Assembly (NCBI GenBank): GCA_013824215.1
Contig: PNNM01000005.1
Coordinates: forward strand, 1-29,662
Direction: 5' to 3'
Length of the DNA: 29,662 nt
Source: Coriobacteriaceae bacterium
GTDB lineage: Bacteria; Actinomycetota; Coriobacteriia; Anaerosomatales; D1FN1-002
This document shows, one piece after another, positions 1-8,588 of this stretch. Positions within the stretch are counted from its first letter, which is position 1. Every line of letters begins with the position of its first letter. Under the pieces are notes generated by a model, which saw nothing but the letters and a program-made list of their open reading frames with translations, was not told the origin of the DNA and searched no databases. A program made the position numbers and the translations under genes.

Positions 1-1052
1 GGCGGCATCGGGGCCTTGCCCCGCGCGATGAAGGAGTAGGCACCCGCGAACGCGAAACGCTGGTCCCACGTCGCCCTCAGCACCTCGGGGCCGGTGCTCG
101 CCAGGACCGCGGCGATCGCCTCCCCCTTGGCATGGCGCGGCGTCGGCATCCCCGCGAGGGCGGCGATGGTCGGCGCGACGTCCTCGTGCCTGCCCTCGCC
201 TGCGCTGAGCGCGATACCCGGCCCGGCGAAGACCGCCGGCACGCGACTGACATCCGGCTCCCATCCGCCGTGCCCCCCGCTGTCGATGTGGCCGTGGTCG
301 ACCACCACGACGAAGGCCGTGCGCGTGTCCTCGAGCGCTTGCACGAGCCGGGTGATGTCGGCGTCGACGCGACGCGCCGTCTCGAGGTACTCGGGGGAGG
401 ACCCGCCGAGATCGTGGCCGGCCTCGTCGACGTCCGGGAGCAGGACGAACACGAACCCGGCGTCCCCTTCCTCGGCGAGCTTGACCGCATCGTCGACCAG
501 GACGTCCGAGAGGTAGTCGCCCTCCCACTTCCTGAAGGAGGATCCTGCGGCCCGGTCGGCGCCGTAGAGCGTCTTCAGGTCAGGCGAGCCCACGATCACG
601 ACGCGCTTCCGGGAAGCCAGCGCCGTGTCGAGCAGCGTCTCCACCGGCACGCGCCCTTCGAACCAGTTGGTGGTCACCCCGCTGACTCCCTGCGGCGCGC
701 CCGAGAGCAGGGTCGTCCAGCCCGGGTAGGACAGCGACGGCTGTCCGAGCGTGAGCACGTAGTCCGAGCCGTGGTCGCGCAGCCTCTCCAGACCCGGCAT
801 CTGCCGAGAGACGTCGTCGCGCAACCCGTCGACCAGGACGACCACGACCCGCCCGGCGGGTCCCGAAGAACCGGCCTCGGCCGCGGGCAGCTTCGCGGCC
901 GTGTACGGCGAACGGTAGGCGACGACACGGTCCCACGAGTACCCCGCGAGCAGATACGCACCGACACCGAGCGCGACGCACGCAGCGAGCCCAGAGACGA
1001 GGACCGCCCAGCCGAACCACCCGAGCGCCTTGGACCCGCCGCTGCGCATCAT
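1..1052 (-). CDS. Membrane-anchored alkaline-phosphatase-superfamily protein (type I phosphodiesterase-like), 3' end missing
   Basis: The frame is open from an ATG at 1052 to the window edge (about 350 residues, no stop), so the C-terminus is missing. One hydrophobic segment lies at about residues 11-36, suggesting an N-terminal anchor with the catalytic domain outside. Superfamily metal and nucleophile motifs are visible: VVVLVDGLRDD (Asp75), then SLSYPGWTTLLSG with the likely nucleophile Thr113 or Thr114. They are followed by DVDEAGHDLG (about 207-216) and VVDHGHIDSGGHGG (Asp252, His253, His261). The fold hydrolyses or transfers phosphate esters; the substrate cannot be read from the sequence. 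The start overlaps the stop of the upstream HAD gene (ATGA), and GGAGG lies 4 bases upstream, so the two are probably translationally coupled. Confidence 0.85.
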   Translation of the reverse strand, partial: MMRSGGSKALGWFGWAVLVSGLAACVALGVGAYLLAGYSWDRVVAYRSPYTAAKLPAAEAGSSGPAGRVVVVLVDGLRDDVSRQMPGLERLRDHGSDYVLTLGQPSLSYPGWTTLLSGAPQGVSGVTTNWFEGRVPVETLLDTALASRKRVVIVGSPDLKTLYGADRAAGSSFRKWEGDYLSDVLVDDAVKLAEEGDAGFVFVLLPDVDEAGHDLGGSSPEYLETARRVDADITRLVQALEDTRTAFVVVVDHGHIDSGGHGGWEPDVSRVPAVFAGPGIALSAGEGRHEDVAPTIAALAGMPTPRHAKGEAIAAVLASTGPEVLRATWDQRFAFAGAYSFIARGKAPMP

Positions 1053-1753
1053 GTCCCTCCGAGTCCCAGACGTTCGTCGAGTTCGGTGAAGTCGCAGATC
1101 GCGCACTCCTGTGGCTCACGGAAGCCCCACCGGTCGACCAGCACCGCAGCCATCCCCGCGGTCGTCGCGCCGAGGACGTCGGCGTACGGATGGTCGCCCA
1201 CGTGCACGGCCTCGGCCGGCGCGACGCCCACGCGCTCGCACGCGAGTTCGAAGATCCTCGGATCGGGTTTGTGCAGCCCCACCTCCGCGGACGAGATCAC
1301 CGCATCGAGCATGATGCCGAGGCCCATGCCGTCCACGAGCGCGCTCAGACGGCTGTCCCAGTTCGAGATGAGGCCGGTCTTCAGACCGCGCGCGCGCAGG
1401 CGCTCGAAGGCAGGCACGACGTCGTCGTACGCCCGCCACCGGTCGGCACGGCCGAACTCGTCGTACACGCGATGGGCGAGCGCCTCGGCCTCGTCCTCGA
1501 TACCGAGCCTGCGACACAAGACCGAGTACATGCCCACCCACACCGAGGAGGTCTCCTCCTCGCTGCGCCAGAACGTGTCGTCCTCCCGGTAGCGGTCCTC
1601 GTAGTACGCGTCGACCACCGGCATCAGCTCGTCGATGGCGGCGACGTCGCGCACGTGGCCGGCCTCCTCCAGGACCTGCCGGCAGACCTCCGAGACGGAA
1701 GGGTGCGGGTGGATGAGGGTGTTGCCGACGTCGAAGAAGACCGCGCGGAGCAT
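1049..1753 (-). CDS. HAD-superfamily (subfamily IA) hydrolase
   Basis: This 234-residue protein has the four HAD motifs in order. FFDVGNTL contains nucleophile Asp8; the usual second Asp is replaced by Gly10, a variant common in HDHD3/YjjG-like members. LISNWDS has Ser130, GLHKPDP has Lys162, and HVGDHPYADVLGA has Asp187 and Asp192. A helical cap lies between motifs I and II. The family consists of soluble phosphatases acting on small phosphorylated metabolites; the substrate here is unknown. The gene starts 3 bases after the nitroreductase stop with little Shine-Dalgarno signal, which suggests coupling. Its stop overlaps the start of the downstream phosphatase gene by four bases. Confidence 0.9.
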   Translation of the reverse strand: MLRAVFFDVGNTLIHPHPSVSEVCRQVLEEAGHVRDVAAIDELMPVVDAYYEDRYREDDTFWRSEEETSSVWVGMYSVLCRRLGIEDEAEALAHRVYDEFGRADRWRAYDDVVPAFERLRARGLKTGLISNWDSRLSALVDGMGLGIMLDAVISSAEVGLHKPDPRIFELACERVGVAPAEAVHVGDHPYADVLGATTAGMAAVLVDRWGFREPQECAICDFTELDERLGLGGT

Positions 1754-1756
1754 ATC

Positions 1757-2323
1757 TCAGCCGACGTACTCGGCGATGTCGGAACGGTGCGGCGGAGACT
1801 CCGGCTCCGCGCTCGAGTAACCGAGCACGATGAGCCCGACGATCTCGCGCTCCGCTCCGACCTCGAACGCCTCGGCGAGCTGGTCGCGCACCCAGAAGCC
1901 GAACGTGATGTTGCACGCCGCGAGACCCTCGTCGGTCGCGCTCAGCAGGATGTTCTGAGTGGCGCACCCCGCCGCGATCATCTCGTTGATCCGCTCGAGC
2001 TCATCGGTGGTCTCCGGGACGGACATCGCGACGACCACCGGAGCGTCGCCCAACGTGCCGAAGAACCGGGCCGCGGCCTCGAGATGGTCCTCGGGCAGGA
2101 GTTCGACGTATTCCTGCAGGTGGTGTGTGGTCTGCGCCATGATCGCCGTCACGCGGTCGCGCACCTCACCGGTCGCGATGTGCAGGTGCGCCGGCTGGCT
2201 GTTCATCGCGGAAGGCGCCATCGCAGCGGCATGCACGAGCCGGTCGAGCACCTCTCGGGGCACGGGATCGGGACGGAACTCCCTGCATGAATGCCGCATC
2301 TCGATGACCTCACGGAACTCCAC
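1757..2323 (-). CDS. Nitroreductase-family FMN-dependent oxidoreductase
   Basis: The 188-residue product begins with the family signature EVIEMRHSCREFRPDPVP (FMN phosphate-binding Arg/Ser). It continues with AAAMAPSAMNSQPAHLHI and ends with GLIVLGYSSAEPE, matching the normal nitroreductase length and order. The family uses FMN and NAD(P)H to reduce nitro, quinone or other electrophilic groups; the natural substrate is unknown. The start is GTG at 2323, because GGAGGAGGGA lies just upstream and because the internal ATG at residue 9 would remove the conserved N-terminus. It lies 21 bp after the glycosyltransferase-like gene and 3 bp before the HAD gene. Confidence 0.9.
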   Translation of the reverse strand: MEFREVIEMRHSCREFRPDPVPREVLDRLVHAAAMAPSAMNSQPAHLHIATGEVRDRVTAIMAQTTHHLQEYVELLPEDHLEAAARFFGTLGDAPVVVAMSVPETTDELERINEMIAAGCATQNILLSATDEGLAACNITFGFWVRDQLAEAFEVGAEREIVGLIVLGYSSAEPESPPHRSDIAEYVG

Positions 2324-2344
2324 GGCGATCTCCCTCCTCCTCGT

Positions 2345-3445
2345 TCATGGTAGCGCAGCCAGCACGCGCTCGCACACGGCCTGCGCCGCGGCGGGGCGGC
2401 CGAGGGCCGCGGACCGCGCGGCGATCTCGGCAAGGCGGTCCGGATGCGACGAAAGGAAGCGGACCTTCCCGGCGACGTCCGCGTCGTCCCGTCCGAGCAG
2501 GGCGGCCCCCCAGTCCACGAGGAAGTCGGCGGTCGACAGCTCCGCGGGGACGGGGGACCGCAACACGAGAGGAGTCGCCGCGGCGAGCGCCGCAGGCACC
2601 GCCGAGGAGCCGGCCTCGCACACCGCCAGATCGGCTCCTCGCAGCGCGTCGCTGAAGGCATCGTCCCCCTCGAGCAGCTCCACGTTGGAGCGCGATCCGG
2701 CCAGCGGGGAGAGCAGATGGCGCAGGCGTGACGAACCCGCGAGCGGGACCAGCACGCGGACGCCGAGCGATCCGATGTCGCGCACCAGGTGCTTGACGTC
2801 GGCGTCGGAGCCGGTCGGGAAGACCGCCACCGCGAAGCGGCCACCCCCGCCCCCGCCTCCACGCACGGAAACGTCCGGCCCGATCCTCGCGTCCACGGGC
2901 ACGCCGGTCACGGCGACGCGCCCCAGGGGCACGCCGGCGACAACGAGCCGGTCCCGTGCCTCCGGGCACGCGACGAAGTAGCCGTCCGCGCCGGGATGCA
3001 GCCAACGGTCCCTCGGGTCCGGGTCCACGAGCACGGTGAAGGTCGGGAACCTCCCCCGTGCCACCTCCGCCGCGACACCGCCCGCGACGTCGTTCGTCGA
3101 CACCACGGCGGCCGGGGAGGCAGCGGTGAGCACCTCGTCCGCGCGCTCGAGACCGCCATCGAGCAGCAGGGCCGCGAGTGGATCGTCCACCCGGTGCCGG
3201 ACCAGTTCACCGAACGTTCCGTGGACCGGGATCCGAACACCACCGGGCGTCCGGTACGCGAAGCGCCCCACGACCGCCGCGGCGGGGACGCATCCCTCGA
3301 AGAAGTCGATGCACACGACGTCGACACCGGCCGCGGGATGGGCTCTCAGCCGCTCGGCCACGGCTGCAGCGGCGGCCGCCTCCGCGCCGCGGATCGACGC
3401 GCCCAGCACGAGGACGGTGCGGCGGAGCGAGGCTCCCACCTCCAT
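2345..3445 (-). CDS. Divergent MGDG-synthase/UgtP-like glycosyltransferase (GT28-type), motifs degenerate
   Basis: The open frame extends further upstream, but the chosen ATG at 3445 follows GAAGGG and clears the preceding gene by 26 bp. It gives 366 residues, near the family's usual 360-400. The layout resembles monogalactosyl/glucosyl-diacylglycerol synthases: an N-terminal VLVLGASIRGAEAAAAAA helix-capping loop, a mid-protein DRWLHPGADGYFVACPEA segment followed by VAVTGVPVD, and a C-terminal LAVCEAGSSAVPAALAAATP loop. The usual GGGH, TDF...H and KPGG residues are replaced by RGAE, VDPDP and EAGS. Activity on the normal lipid or UDP-sugar is therefore doubtful. A run of eight glycines separates the two Rossmann-like halves. 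Fold assignment is moderate and function is unassigned. Confidence 0.6.
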   Translation of the reverse strand: MEVGASLRRTVLVLGASIRGAEAAAAAAVAERLRAHPAAGVDVVCIDFFEGCVPAAAVVGRFAYRTPGGVRIPVHGTFGELVRHRVDDPLAALLLDGGLERADEVLTAASPAAVVSTNDVAGGVAAEVARGRFPTFTVLVDPDPRDRWLHPGADGYFVACPEARDRLVVAGVPLGRVAVTGVPVDARIGPDVSVRGGGGGGGRFAVAVFPTGSDADVKHLVRDIGSLGVRVLVPLAGSSRLRHLLSPLAGSRSNVELLEGDDAFSDALRGADLAVCEAGSSAVPAALAAATPLVLRSPVPAELSTADFLVDWGAALLGRDDADVAGKVRFLSSHPDRLAEIAARSAALGRPAAAQAVCERVLAALP

Positions 3446-3471
3446 GTCGAGCCCTTCGGTGTCCGCCGGCT

Positions 3472-4257
3472 TCAGGCGGAGCGCGGCTTCAGATGCTTGA
3501 CCAGCGTGACGGTCGTACCCCCCTCGGCGGAGGGCTCGAACTCCACGCGATCCATCAGGGCCCGCATGAACATTATGCCGCGACCGCGGGGGGCGTACAG
3601 GTCGTCGGCAGCGCCACACTCCCCATCGAAGTACGAGCAGCCGCTGTCCGTGACCGCGACCGCGATCCGATCGTCGTAGGCCGAGATGCGGACGCCGACC
3701 TGCGCGCGCGTCCCCTGAGGCGAGCCGTACCTCACGGCGTTGGCCAGCGCCTCTCCCACCGCCACCTTCACGTCGAAGACGGCCGCGTCGCTCAAGGGCA
3801 GGCCGGAGATGAGACGGATCACCTCGGAGCGCATCGTCGCCAGCGCCTCCACGTTCGCGGGAAGGGTGAGTTCCTCGATCCAGCGGACCTCGGAAGGGGT
3901 CGCCGGGAGCTCGAAACCCTCCAGCGCGGCGTCGACCGTCGCGGAGGTGGAGAGGCTCGGGGCGACCGACACGAGGCCCGACAACTCGAGGATCCGCGAG
4001 ATGTCCCGGTTAGCGGCCGCGAGCGCGATCCTCCCGCCCTCGGGTGAGACCTGGTGGTCCAGCCATACGATGAGCCCGAGCCCGGACGAATCCAGGTACG
4101 TGACACGCTCGAGGTCCACGACGAAGTTGGAGCAGCCGCCTTCCAGCGCCCCGCCGAGCGCCTCGCGCACCTCCGGCGTGACGCCGATGTCGATCTCGCC
4201 GGAGAGCCGCACGATGGTCACGGCGGCGTCCTCCCGGCGTTCGAGCGAGTAGTTCAC
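3472..4257 (-). CDS. Fused STAS (anti-sigma antagonist) and HATPase_c anti-sigma kinase protein
   Basis: This 261-residue protein fuses two partner-switch parts. Residues 1-110 form a STAS domain with VTYLDSSGLGLIVWLDH; Ser57/Ser58 are the likely phosphorylation site. Residues 125-260 form a GHKL ATPase of the SpoIIAB/RsbW type: N-box VAVGEALANAVRYG (Glu169, Asn173), AVTDSGC (Asp204) and the glycine-rich lid RGRGIMFM (about 224-231). In the family the kinase binds a sigma factor and phosphorylates the STAS protein, while a SpoIIE-type phosphatase reverses this. Such a phosphatase is encoded immediately upstream (4297-7518). No sigma-70-type sigma gene lies nearby. The start is GTG at 4257, preceded by GAGGAGG. 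Confidence 0.9.
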   Translation of the reverse strand: MNYSLERREDAAVTIVRLSGEIDIGVTPEVREALGGALEGGCSNFVVDLERVTYLDSSGLGLIVWLDHQVSPEGGRIALAAANRDISRILELSGLVSVAPSLSTSATVDAALEGFELPATPSEVRWIEELTLPANVEALATMRSEVIRLISGLPLSDAAVFDVKVAVGEALANAVRYGSPQGTRAQVGVRISAYDDRIAVAVTDSGCSYFDGECGAADDLYAPRGRGIMFMRALMDRVEFEPSAEGGTTVTLVKHLKPRSA

Positions 4258-4296
4258 GGTCCTCCTCGGAAGTGCGTTCGAAGCGGATGGCCGCGC

Positions 4297-7200
4297 CTAC
4301 GCGCGGCTGTCGACGAGTCTGACCACCAGCACCGCCACATCGTCACGCAGACCGAGGGCGGCGAACTCCTCGAGCGCTTCGAGCAGGCGCGTCGCCGTCT
4401 GGTCGGCCGTACCGCCCTCCCTCAGCGCACGGCGGACCCGGCCCTCACCGAAGAACCTATTCCCCTTGCGCGCCTCGGTGACGCCGTCGGTGTAGAGCAG
4501 GAGCGAGGCTCCTTTCGGCACGCGCACCTCACGTTCGTCGAACGGCACCCCCGCTATGGCCCCGAGGATCGGTCCGGTGGTGGACAGGCGCGTGATGCGC
4601 TTCGACGCCGGGTCCATGAGGAGCGCCGGCGGATGGCCGCCGTTGCCGTAGGTGAGCCGTCCGGCGTCCGCATCGAGCATCCCGAGCCACACGGTCACGA
4701 TGTCCGAGGCGTCCCCGCTCTCGCAGACCATGTCGTTCAGCAGCGCCAGCGCCTCGGCCGGTCCCGCACCAGCCGCCACGAGGCCACGTGTCGCGTACTT
4801 GATCATCGAGGTCTTGGTGGCCGCCTCGACCCCCTTGCCGCACACGTCACCGATCACGAGCGCCCATCTGCCGTCCGGCGTCCGGAACACGTCGTAGTAG
4901 TCGCCCCCGATCTCCGCGTCCGGCGAGCCCACCCGGTATTCGCTCGCGATGTCGAGGCCCTCGGGCGAGGGGACACGCGCCGGGACGAGGCTCGACTGGA
5001 GCACGCTCGCCACCGCATGCTCCCTCGCGAACAGGTTCGCGGTGTCGATGGCGAGAGCAGCCTGCGCCGCGAAGGTCATCAGGAGTTCCACGTCCTCCGG
5101 CTCGAACGCCTCCCGCTCGCGCGAATAGGCCGACAGGACCCCGATGGAACGCCCTCTCGCCATCAGCGGTACCGCGAGCAGCGAATGCAGGCCCTGGGAC
5201 AGAGCGAGACGTGACAGCCGGTCCTCACGCGAGCCGAGCTCGCCCTCGGCCACGGGCACCCGTTCCTCGAAGACCTGGCCGGGCAGGTCCTCCCCCGGGA
5301 CCGTCTCGAAATACAGCATCTCCTGGCTCAAGAGGCCGCGTGCCATGGCCGTGGCGATGACGCGCCGTGCGGGGTCGTAGGTCATGAGCGCGACCGCATC
5401 GGCCGAGAAGATCTTCTGCACGACGTCGAGGACCCGGTTCAGCACGACCTTGCTCTGCAGCGCGGAGCTGACCGTCTGAGAGACGCGGAAGATGGTCTCC
5501 AGGTTGGTGGCGCGGCTGCGCGCCTCCTCGAACAGCGCCGCGTTCTCGAGCGCGAGCCCCATCTGGCGGCCGATGGTGCGGGCCAGAGCCACGCGGTGCT
5601 CGTCCATCTGCACACCGGGCGATCCCCACTCGAATGCGAGGACACCGCAGGCCTCTCGACCGCGCAGCAGCGGCACCAGCATCATCGAGGCCACGTCACG
5701 CCCGAGAGCCCATGCCGAGGCCTCCGGCACCGCAGCGACGTCCTCCATCACGACGGACCTCTCGGGATCGGCCGACCCGCCGGCCGCCAGGGCGTCCCAC
5801 AGCTCCAGCCATCCCCGGTCCGACGTGGCGGCGGTCACGTCGACCCCCGGCGCGCAGTCCTCGCGCAAGGAGACCCCGCTCTGTGCGGTCCCGAGCAGAG
5901 CACCCGCCAGTGCGCCCACGATGTGCATGGCCTCCGCCAGGTCCGCTGGATTGGAGAGCTGCTCGGCGACGGCACGCAACACCTCCGCCTCACGCCGCGA
6001 GAGGTGCTCCATCTCGAACAGCCTCGAGGTGCGTATGGCGACGGCGGCCTGGGCAGCGAACACGCGCACCATGTCCATCTCCGCGTCCGAGAGCGCCCGC
6101 ACCGGCTGGAACAGCACGATGACTCCGATCGCCTCGCTGCCGGCTGCCAGCGGCACGGCGAAGCCCGACCCGGGTCCGACCTCGGCCAGAGCGGCCGCCT
6201 CCCCACCCCCGGCGCGCGCCAGGGCGGTGGGACACGCGGGGCCGACGCCGCCGAGCACGTCCTCGATCCAGGAGTGCCGCGTGAGCGGCAGTTCCTTCTC
6301 GGCTTCCATCGACGATCCGCTCGAGCGGGCGAGGACCAGACGGGAACGGGACGGCTCGACCAGGTAGACGGCGCTGCGCGCCGACGGGGCGATGTGACGC
6401 AGGGCGCTCACGATCGCGTCCAGCACCTGCTCGATGTGCGCGGCGCCGGCCATCAGCTCGGCCACGTCGTGCAGGGCGTTCAGCCGGAGGATGAGCGCGT
6501 TGAATGCTTCGGCCAGCCTCCCGACCTCGTCTTGGCGCCTGACCGCCAGCGGGCGCACGTACGCGCCCGCCTGAGCCTTGTGGGCCCGCGCCTCAAGGTC
6601 ACGGAGCGGTCGCACGAGGAGGCTGGCGGTGACGTAGGTCAGGACCACGAGAAGGACGCTCAAGACGAACATGACGACGGCTGCCGGCATCAGCGCCGCC
6701 CATACGTCCCGCAAGACCATCGCGTGGGGCTCGGCCACGACCACCCGCCAATCCAGGCCGGACAGCCCCCGGACATCGCTGTACGCGCCGGCCTGCGTGC
6801 CGTAGCGCGTGTCCCAGATGGACACCCTGCCCGCCGAGGCGTCGTCCGCATCGAACGGCTCGAACACCATACGGCCGGGGACGACTTCCCGACCGGCGCC
6901 CCGAAGGAGCATGGGTCCGCCCGTCTCCAGGACGACCGCCACACGCCCTTGCCGCGCTCCCGCGACCTGGTCGAGCAGGACGGCGACCGCATCGGTCTTG
7001 AGCCTGCCTACCAGCACGTGACCGGTCACCTCGGTGGAGACGTAGACCCAGACCGTCGGCGCCGCCGTGCCCTCCCCGGACCGGACCGCGAAGCGAGGCG
7101 AGCCGTCGGCGTCGGCGACGGCCGGCAACCCCGCCGGAGCGAAGATCCCTTTGACCGGCGGGTACGCTGCCTCGAGGGCGCCGCTCGCGTCCAGCACGTA

Positions 7201-7518
7201 GAGACGTTCGAAGCGCTGTTGGTTGCGGCCGTAGGCGACCGCCAGAGCCGCGGCGTCCACCCGGCCGTCCCCACGGACAACCGTGTCCGCGACGTCCCGG
7301 ACCACCGCGCCCGCGGCGGAGAATCGGCCTTCCACCTCGCCGGCGACGAGCCGGGAGTAGTCCACCAGGCGCGCGTCGACCTCACGGCGCGCGAAGTCGT
7401 AGACTCCCCCGAGCGCGGCGGCGCCCACCAGCACGAGCGCACCGCCGACGATGGCGAGCGCCAAGAGGGTGAGATTGCCGGCCAGTCCGGCCATCGGTCT
7501 GTGGACCCGGCGCGCCAT
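4297..7518 (-). CDS. Membrane receptor with HAMP, three GAF-like domains and a SpoIIE/PP2C phosphatase
   Basis: A 1073-residue multidomain protein. A transmembrane helix at about 10-36 and another at about 278-302 flank a probable extracytoplasmic sensor of about 240 residues (Cache-like). A HAMP segment follows (LLVRPLRDLE...RRQDEVGRLAEAFN), then three GAF-like regions at about 350-505, 515-665 and 680-830. The C-terminal PP2C domain has metal Asps in EIGGDYYD (873), GDVCGKG (891), LLYTDGVTE (1011) and RDDVAVL (1059/1060). It should dephosphorylate a phospho-STAS protein, most simply the fused STAS protein 39 bp downstream. The start chosen is the ATG at 7518, which has GGGGAGG upstream. The GTG at 7551 in the same frame has no such site. 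Confidence 0.9.
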   Translation of the reverse strand: MARRVHRPMAGLAGNLTLLALAIVGGALVLVGAAALGGVYDFARREVDARLVDYSRLVAGEVEGRFSAAGAVVRDVADTVVRGDGRVDAAALAVAYGRNQQRFERLYVLDASGALEAAYPPVKGIFAPAGLPAVADADGSPRFAVRSGEGTAAPTVWVYVSTEVTGHVLVGRLKTDAVAVLLDQVAGARQGRVAVVLETGGPMLLRGAGREVVPGRMVFEPFDADDASAGRVSIWDTRYGTQAGAYSDVRGLSGLDWRVVVAEPHAMVLRDVWAALMPAAVVMFVLSVLLVVLTYVTASLLVRPLRDLEARAHKAQAGAYVRPLAVRRQDEVGRLAEAFNALILRLNALHDVAELMAGAAHIEQVLDAIVSALRHIAPSARSAVYLVEPSRSRLVLARSSGSSMEAEKELPLTRHSWIEDVLGGVGPACPTALARAGGGEAAALAEVGPGSGFAVPLAAGSEAIGVIVLFQPVRALSDAEMDMVRVFAAQAAVAIRTSRLFEMEHLSRREAEVLRAVAEQLSNPADLAEAMHIVGALAGALLGTAQSGVSLREDCAPGVDVTAATSDRGWLELWDALAAGGSADPERSVVMEDVAAVPEASAWALGRDVASMMLVPLLRGREACGVLAFEWGSPGVQMDEHRVALARTIGRQMGLALENAALFEEARSRATNLETIFRVSQTVSSALQSKVVLNRVLDVVQKIFSADAVALMTYDPARRVIATAMARGLLSQEMLYFETVPGEDLPGQVFEERVPVAEGELGSREDRLSRLALSQGLHSLLAVPLMARGRSIGVLSAYSREREAFEPEDVELLMTFAAQAALAIDTANLFAREHAVASVLQSSLVPARVPSPEGLDIASEYRVGSPDAEIGGDYYDVFRTPDGRWALVIGDVCGKGVEAATKTSMIKYATRGLVAAGAGPAEALALLNDMVCESGDASDIVTVWLGMLDADAGRLTYGNGGHPPALLMDPASKRITRLSTTGPILGAIAGVPFDEREVRVPKGASLLLYTDGVTEARKGNRFFGEGRVRRALREGGTADQTATRLLEALEEFAALGLRDDVAVLVVRLVDSRA

Positions 7519-7593
7519 CGTCCTCCCCGGCCGAAGGACACGGTCGCCCACATCGTATCCCGCGGCGCCGCACCACGGCCAGCAAGCGGCTCG

Positions 7594-8319
7594 CTAGCCG
7601 AACTGCAGGAAGGGGGCCATGCGGTAGAGCCACCCGGCGAACCGGCCGAGCATCCCGGTGACGATCGAGGCCCCCAAGGCGATCAGGACGGTCCCGGCGA
7701 CCCGGTTGATCACCACCGAATGACGGGTGAGCCATCGCATGGCGCCCCGCATCCGGCCGAGGAACAGCGCGGTGGCGATGAAGGGCACCCCGAGCCCGGC
7801 CGAGTAGGTCGCGAGCAGCAGAGCCCCGCGTCCGACGTCACCGGTCGAGCCGGCGAGCGCGAGGATCGAGGCGAGCACCGGGCCGACGCAGGGCGTCCAT
7901 CCGAAGGCGAACGCCATCCCCATGACAAGGGCAGCCGCACGGCCGAACGAACGCGTGCGCGACAGGTCGGCGCGGGCCTCGCCGTACAACCACGGCACCT
8001 TCACGATCCCGAGCATGAACAGCCCCATCGCGATCACGAGCACGCCGGCCACTCGCGCCAGCACGTCCCGATAAGCGGCCAACAGCGAGCCGAGAACGGA
8101 GGCTGACGCGCCGAGTGCGATGAAGACCGCCGAGAAGCCGGCGACGAACATCAGCGCCGGGAGGACGACGCGGCGGCCGCCGCCGGACCCCTCGAGTTCG
8201 GCCGGCGCGACCCCGGTGATGAACGACAGGTAGCCCGGGAGTAGCGGCAGCACACACGGCGACAGGAACGACACGACCCCGGCCGCGAAGGCCGCAAGGT
8301 ATCCGATACCACCCTGCAT
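7594..8319 (-). CDS. ccdA: CcdA-type thiol-disulfide electron-transfer membrane protein
   Basis: The 241-residue, six-helix protein has the two conserved redox cysteines, Cys22 in LSPCVLPLLPGY and Cys144 in WTPCVGPVLAS. These define the CcdA/DsbD-beta family, which carries electrons from cytoplasmic thioredoxin across the membrane. Length and spacing match stand-alone CcdA. There is no cytochrome c assembly gene in the window. It is instead preceded by 7 bp by a CxxC heavy-metal-associated protein (8327-8548), so the pair may work in metal or thiol chemistry rather than haem maturation (inference). GGAG lies about 10 bases before the ATG. Confidence 0.9.
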   Translation of the reverse strand: MQGGIGYLAAFAAGVVSFLSPCVLPLLPGYLSFITGVAPAELEGSGGGRRVVLPALMFVAGFSAVFIALGASASVLGSLLAAYRDVLARVAGVLVIAMGLFMLGIVKVPWLYGEARADLSRTRSFGRAAALVMGMAFAFGWTPCVGPVLASILALAGSTGDVGRGALLLATYSAGLGVPFIATALFLGRMRGAMRWLTRHSVVINRVAGTVLIALGASIVTGMLGRFAGWLYRMAPFLQFG

Positions 8320-8326
8320 CCCGGCG

Positions 8327-8548
8327 CTACTCCGCGACCTCGGCGCCGTACCCGGACTTCACGATCTCGGCGATGATCGCGTGGATGTCGACCTTGTCGG
8401 GGTCGAAGTCGACCTCGGTCGTCCCGCTCGCCAGGTCCGCCTTCACGCCCTCGACGCCCTCGAGATCGCCCACGTTCATCTGTATCAGCATGGAGCACGA
8501 CATGCAGTGCATCCCGGTGGTCTTGAGCGTCACGTGCTTGGTCGCCAT
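8327..8548 (-). CDS. Heavy-metal-associated (HMA) domain protein, CopZ-like
   Basis: This 73-residue single-domain protein has the HMA signature GMHCMSCSMLIQ with Cys15 and Cys18, and the beta-alpha-beta pattern ending in IIAEIVKSGYGAEV. The family binds Cu(I) or other soft metals and hands them to ATPases or sensors. No P-type ATPase is present here; the gene is paired with ccdA, which may use or repair its CxxC (inference). A GGGGGG tract precedes the ATG. It lies 40 bp after the response regulator gene; I found no -24/-12 element in that gap. Confidence 0.88.
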   Translation of the reverse strand: MATKHVTLKTTGMHCMSCSMLIQMNVGDLEGVEGVKADLASGTTEVDFDPDKVDIHAIIAEIVKSGYGAEVAE

Positions 8549-8588
8549 GTGTCCCCCCTTCGGTGCGAGCGCGCCTTCGCGGGCGGCG

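Noticed and set aside
132..1592. Long plus-strand open frame antisense to the phosphatase and HAD genes
   Set aside because: Arg/Pro/His-rich translation without domains; it mirrors real minus-strand genes in GC-rich DNA.
2840..2870. G/C run encoding eight glycines in the glycosyltransferase-like gene as a possible frameshift site
   Set aside because: The frame keeps a sensible protein on both sides, so it is probably a genuine interdomain linker.
5596..8106. 836-codon plus-strand frame opposite the SpoIIE and CcdA genes
   Set aside because: Low-complexity Arg/His/Gly-rich product with no recognisable fold; the opposite strand carries full catalytic motifs.
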